From the NCBI RefSeq assembly GCF_000427785.1, contig NZ_ATYR01000018.1, positions 59,995-123,994 on the forward strand: a DNA stretch of 64,000 nt, in the 5' to 3' direction. Every line of letters begins with the position of its first letter. Position 1 is the stretch's first letter. This DNA comes from Massilia alkalitolerans DSM 17462 (lineage in GTDB: Bacteria > Pseudomonadota > Gammaproteobacteria > Burkholderiales > Burkholderiaceae_D). Positions 61,570 through 64,000 of the stretch are shown here, piece after piece. The translations under genes and the position numbers were made by a program. The notes below the pieces were generated by a model. That model was not told where the DNA came from. It saw nothing but the letters and a program-made list of their open reading frames with translations, and made no database searches.

Positions 61570-61625
61570 GTAGGGTGGGCGGCTCGTGTTCTGGTCCACT
61601 GGACCAGAACACCCCACGCGGTGAT
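61570..61625. repeat. GTAGGGTGGGC hairpin repeat with 13-1-13 palindrome
   Basis: Starts GTAGGGTGGGC, contains a perfect 27-nt palindrome at 61586-61612 (13-bp arms GTGTTCTGGTCCA around C) and ends CCCACGCGGTGAT. Flanks and geometry equal those of the element at 47610, but arm sequence differs outside the GTCCA-N-TGGAC centre. Lies between tsaD and aroG. Confidence 0.8.
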
Positions 61626-61674
61626 AGTTAGCAGCAAGATTATCCCGCACGAGAGCGGAGCCGACAGCAATTCC

Positions 61675-62736
61675 TTACGGACGCTGCAACAGTTCCTTGT
61701 GCGCGCTCCGCAGCATCGCCTCGGTCTCTTCCCAGCCGATGCAGCCATCGGTCACCGAGCAGCCATACTTCAGCTGCGACAGGTCTTCCGGAATCGCCTG
61801 GCTGCCGCTGACGATGTTCGATTCGATCATCACGCCCACCAGCGAGCGGTTGCCGTGCCTGATCTGCTGGATCACGTCCGACATCACCAGCGGTTGCAGT
61901 TCCGGCTTCTTGTAGCTGTTTGCATGCGAGCAATCCACCACCAGGTTGGCCGGCAGCTTGGCCTTCTGCAGGGCCTGCTCGGCGATCGCCACCGACACCG
62001 AATCGTAGTTCGGACGGCCGCCGCCGCCGCGCAGCACCACGTGGCCATAGGCGTTGCCGCTGGTGCGCACGATCGAGACCGTGCCCTGGCCATTGATGCC
62101 CAGGAAGGCGTGCGGGTTGGCCGAGGACAGCACGGCGTTGATCGCGATCGAGACGTCGCCGTCGGTGCCGTTCTTGAAACCGACCGGGGTCGACAGGCCG
62201 GAGGACATTTCGCGGTGGGTCTGCGATTCGGTGGTCCTGGCCCCGATGGCGGTCCAGGCAATCAGGTCGCCCAGGTACTGCGGCGAGATCGGGTCCAGCG
62301 CTTCCGTGGCGGTGGGCAGGCCCAGTTCGCACACGTCGAGCAGGAAGCGGCGCGCGCGTTCCATGCCGACGTCGACGCGGAAGGAGTCGTCCATGAACGG
62401 GTCGTTGATATAGCCCTTCCAGCCGGTGGTGGTGCGCGGCTTTTCGAAATACACACGCATCACCAGCACCATCGTGTCGGCCACTTCGGCCTGCAGCGTC
62501 TTGAGGCGGCGCGCATAATCCAGGCCGGCTTCCGGATCGTGGATCGAGCAGGGCCCGACGACCACGAACAGGCGCTTGTCCTTGCGGTCGAGAATGTTGC
62601 GCAGGGTTTCGCGGCCTGCCATCACGGTGGCAAAGGCCTTGTCGGACAGCGGCAGCGTGGCGTGGAGTTCGGTCGGCGTCGGCATCTGCCCGAACGAACT
62701 GACGTTGGTATTTTCAATGGCAGGCGTGTTGATCAT
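61675..62736 (-). CDS. aroG: 3-deoxy-7-phosphoheptulonate synthase (class I, AroG/F type)
   Basis: First step of the shikimate pathway, condensing PEP with erythrose 4-phosphate. 353 residues: RLFVVVGPCSIHDPEAGLDY, MRVYFEKPRTTTGWKGYIND, GARTTESQTHREMSSGLSTP, GFKNGTDGDVSIA and VDCSHANSYKKP contain the PEP, Lys and metal (Cys, His, Glu, Asp) sites. ATG 62736 starts MINTPAIENTNVSS; a longer open frame runs on over the divergent ybiB gene. The feedback inhibitor (Phe, Tyr or Trp) is not readable by eye. Confidence 0.95.
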   Translation of the reverse strand: MINTPAIENTNVSSFGQMPTPTELHATLPLSDKAFATVMAGRETLRNILDRKDKRLFVVVGPCSIHDPEAGLDYARRLKTLQAEVADTMVLVMRVYFEKPRTTTGWKGYINDPFMDDSFRVDVGMERARRFLLDVCELGLPTATEALDPISPQYLGDLIAWTAIGARTTESQTHREMSSGLSTPVGFKNGTDGDVSIAINAVLSSANPHAFLGINGQGTVSIVRTSGNAYGHVVLRGGGGRPNYDSVSVAIAEQALQKAKLPANLVVDCSHANSYKKPELQPLVMSDVIQQIRHGNRSLVGVMIESNIVSGSQAIPEDLSQLKYGCSVTDGCIGWEETEAMLRSAHKELLQRP

Positions 62737-62856
62737 GGTGCGGTGGTTTCTAAAGGGAATATCCAGTGTAGACCGAAATTGCTGCACTTGCACACTGCTG
62801 CCCAAAAACTCAGGCCGGCGCGCACGGGCCGCGCACAGGCGTTGTATGCTTGCGCC

Positions 62857-63816
62857 ATGGACAAGAACATCGAAGGCTTTGCCGCCGCCCCCTTCATCAA
62901 GGAAATCGGCCGTGGCGTGAAAGGTGCGCGCAGCATGTCGCGCGAGGATGCCCGCGCGCTGTACGCGGCCATGCTGGAAGGGCGGGTCTCCGACCTCGAA
63001 CTGGGCGCGATCCTGCTGGCGATGCGCATCAAGGGCGAGTCGGTGGAAGAACTGGCGGGCTTCATGGATGCGGCCGAAAGCGCGTTCGCGCCCTTGCCGA
63101 GCCCGCCGGGAGACTATGCCCCGGTACTGATCCCGAGCTACAACGGCGCGCGCAAGCTGGCCAACCTGACTCCGCTGCTGGCCCTGCTGCTGGCGCGCGA
63201 GGGCGTGCCGGTCCTGGTGCACGGCGTACGCAAGGACCCGGGCCGCATCACCACGAGCGAGATCCTGCTTGAACTCGGCCTGGCAGAAGCGGGTACGAGC
63301 GCCGATATCCTCGACGCCTTCGCCAGCCGCCGTCCCGCCTTCATCCCGATCGAGAACCTGGCGCCGAGCCTGGCCCACATGCTGTCGCTGCGCCGCATCC
63401 TCGGCGTGCGCAACTCGACCCATACGCTGGTGAAAATCCTGCAGCCTTTCGAGGGGCCGGCGCTGCGTCTCGTGTCCTACACCCATCCGGAATACCTGGA
63501 GACGCTGGGCGAGTACTTCTCGACGGCCGCCCCGCCCGAGCGCGGCGACGCCTTCCTGATGCGCGGCACCGAAGGAGAGACCGTCGCCAATCCGCACCGC
63601 GCTCCGCGGATCGACTGGTTCCACGGCGGCCAACGCAGCCTGCTGGTCGAACGCGACGCGCCCACCGACCAGCTGGCCGAAGTGCCGGAGGCGCGCGACA
63701 CGGCCACCACCGCGGCCTGGATTGCGGCCGCCTTGCGCGGCGAGGTCCCGATTCCGCCGCCGATCGCGGCTCAGGCTGCACATTGCGTCGAGGTCGCGCG
63801 CGGCTTGCGCCGCTGA
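62857..63816 (+). CDS. ybiB: DNA-binding protein YbiB (TrpD2 family)
   Basis: 319-residue protein with the glycosyltransferase family 3 fold of anthranilate phosphoribosyltransferase, of the TrpD2/YbiB type. These bind nucleic acid without sequence specificity and are not TrpD enzymes. Landmarks: FIKEIGRGVKGARSMSREDA, DLELGAILLAMRIKGES, PVLVHGVRKDPGRITTSEIL and GVRNSTHTLVKIL. The TrpD substrate loop KHGNR is absent, supporting YbiB. Divergent from aroG. Followed by a terminator, then the intron. Confidence 0.85.
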   Translation: MDKNIEGFAAAPFIKEIGRGVKGARSMSREDARALYAAMLEGRVSDLELGAILLAMRIKGESVEELAGFMDAAESAFAPLPSPPGDYAPVLIPSYNGARKLANLTPLLALLLAREGVPVLVHGVRKDPGRITTSEILLELGLAEAGTSADILDAFASRRPAFIPIENLAPSLAHMLSLRRILGVRNSTHTLVKILQPFEGPALRLVSYTHPEYLETLGEYFSTAAPPERGDAFLMRGTEGETVANPHRAPRIDWFHGGQRSLLVERDAPTDQLAEVPEARDTATTAAWIAAALRGEVPIPPPIAAQAAHCVEVARGLRR

Positions 63817-63848
63817 CACGGCAGCCCCGCGTTTTTCCTTCGCAGGCG

Positions 63849-63879
63849 AAAGGTCATCCCTTTGGGATGGCCTTTTGTT
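63849..63879 (+). terminator. Rho-independent terminator of ybiB
   Basis: AAAGGTCATCCC-TTT-GGGATGGCCTTT followed by TGTT. A good intrinsic terminator; the intron-like sequence begins at the next base, 63880. Confidence 0.85.
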
Positions 63880-64000
63880 GTGCGCTCAGCATGAGCGCAC
63901 TCTTGTGGGTGAAAGTCCCGCCGTGAGCTGACCACAGTGAGCGAAGTGAAGCACAACTGCGTGAGGGTGACCGAGCGTGGGGAGGAAGTGTGGATCGAAA
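63880..64000 (+). mobile_element. Group II intron, 5' end (truncated by the window; probably class IIC)
   Basis: Starts with the GTGCG consensus, as a perfect hairpin GTGCGCTCA-GCA-TGAGCGCAC (63880-63900), then TGTGGGTGAAAGTCCCGCC and GAGCTGACCACAGTGAGCGAAG, both typical of bacterial group II intron domain I. Its location directly behind a rho-independent terminator on the same strand matches the insertion preference of class IIC introns. The reverse transcriptase gene and 3' end lie beyond the window. Confidence 0.75.

Overview
The window looks like a chromosomal segment of a high-GC betaproteobacterium of the order Burkholderiales, most likely family Oxalobacteraceae (Massilia-like). The reasons are the gene orders (miaB-phoH-ybeY-corC-lnt followed by glyQ-glyS-gmhB-plsC; queG/tsaE-amiC ... 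mutL-miaA), the heterotetrameric glycyl-tRNA synthetase, a short betaproteobacterial H-NS, an endonuclease-type MutL and a PEP-CTERM protein. This placement is inference from gene content; no database was consulted. Almost everything is core chromosome. No rRNA, CRISPR array, transposase gene or prophage was found. The only mobile element is the first 121 nt of a probable group II intron at the right edge.

Layout. 1-6610: the end of a plsC-like acyltransferase, ilvD, apaH, a polyisoprenyl-phosphate sugar-1-phosphate transferase, H-NS and phosphomannomutase. 6621-9477: waaC-waaA (LPS inner core) and a YcxB-like protein. 9609-20586: one long minus-strand series read from the right: miaB, phoH, ybeY, corC, lnt, glyQ, glyS, gmhB, plsC and a YgjP-type peptidase. 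20587-28528: a more accessory stretch with an XRE-like regulator with a Gln tail, an HDOD pair, a GST, a frameshifted DUF1697 gene, a tiny PEP-CTERM protein, a divergent membrane FtsH-like protease behind a 621-bp AT-rich leader, and two small orphan genes. 28642-34692: a CPA2 antiporter, then a TetR regulator divergent from a thiolase / acyl-CoA dehydrogenase / CoA-transferase operon, with a clustered operator between them. 34712-37214: DUF445, DUF2007 and small proteins, and two identical tRNA-Met genes. 37297-47464: miaA, mutL, a cyclophilin, DedA, alpha carbonic anhydrase, mutarotase, amiC, tsaE, queG and a DUF3052-like gene. 47702-51478: a DctR/DctS-like two-component system divergent from a DctP binding protein. 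51479-63816: ogt, xerD, a PAS-GGDEF-EAL protein, two EEP-family phosphoesterases, ybaK, plsY, frnE, tsaD, aroG and ybiB.

Themes. Envelope biogenesis dominates the left half: phospholipid precursors (plsC, plsY), heptose and Kdo (gmhB, waaC, waaA), lipoprotein maturation (lnt) and peptidoglycan splitting (amiC). tRNA maturation and translation quality form a second theme (miaA, miaB, tsaD, tsaE, queG, ybeY, ybaK, glyQS).

The most notable non-genic signals are: (i) a dispersed family of GTAGGGTG-led hairpin repeats (9474, 15076, 47610, 61570), one of them a REPIN-like inverted pair with a compensatory base-pair change and two giving a gene its stop codon; (ii) the group II intron 5' end directly behind a rho-independent terminator, the usual site of class IIC introns; (iii) a possible small transcript at 51606-51802; and (iv) three TAGGTC half-sites around a TATAAT box at 31130-31165.
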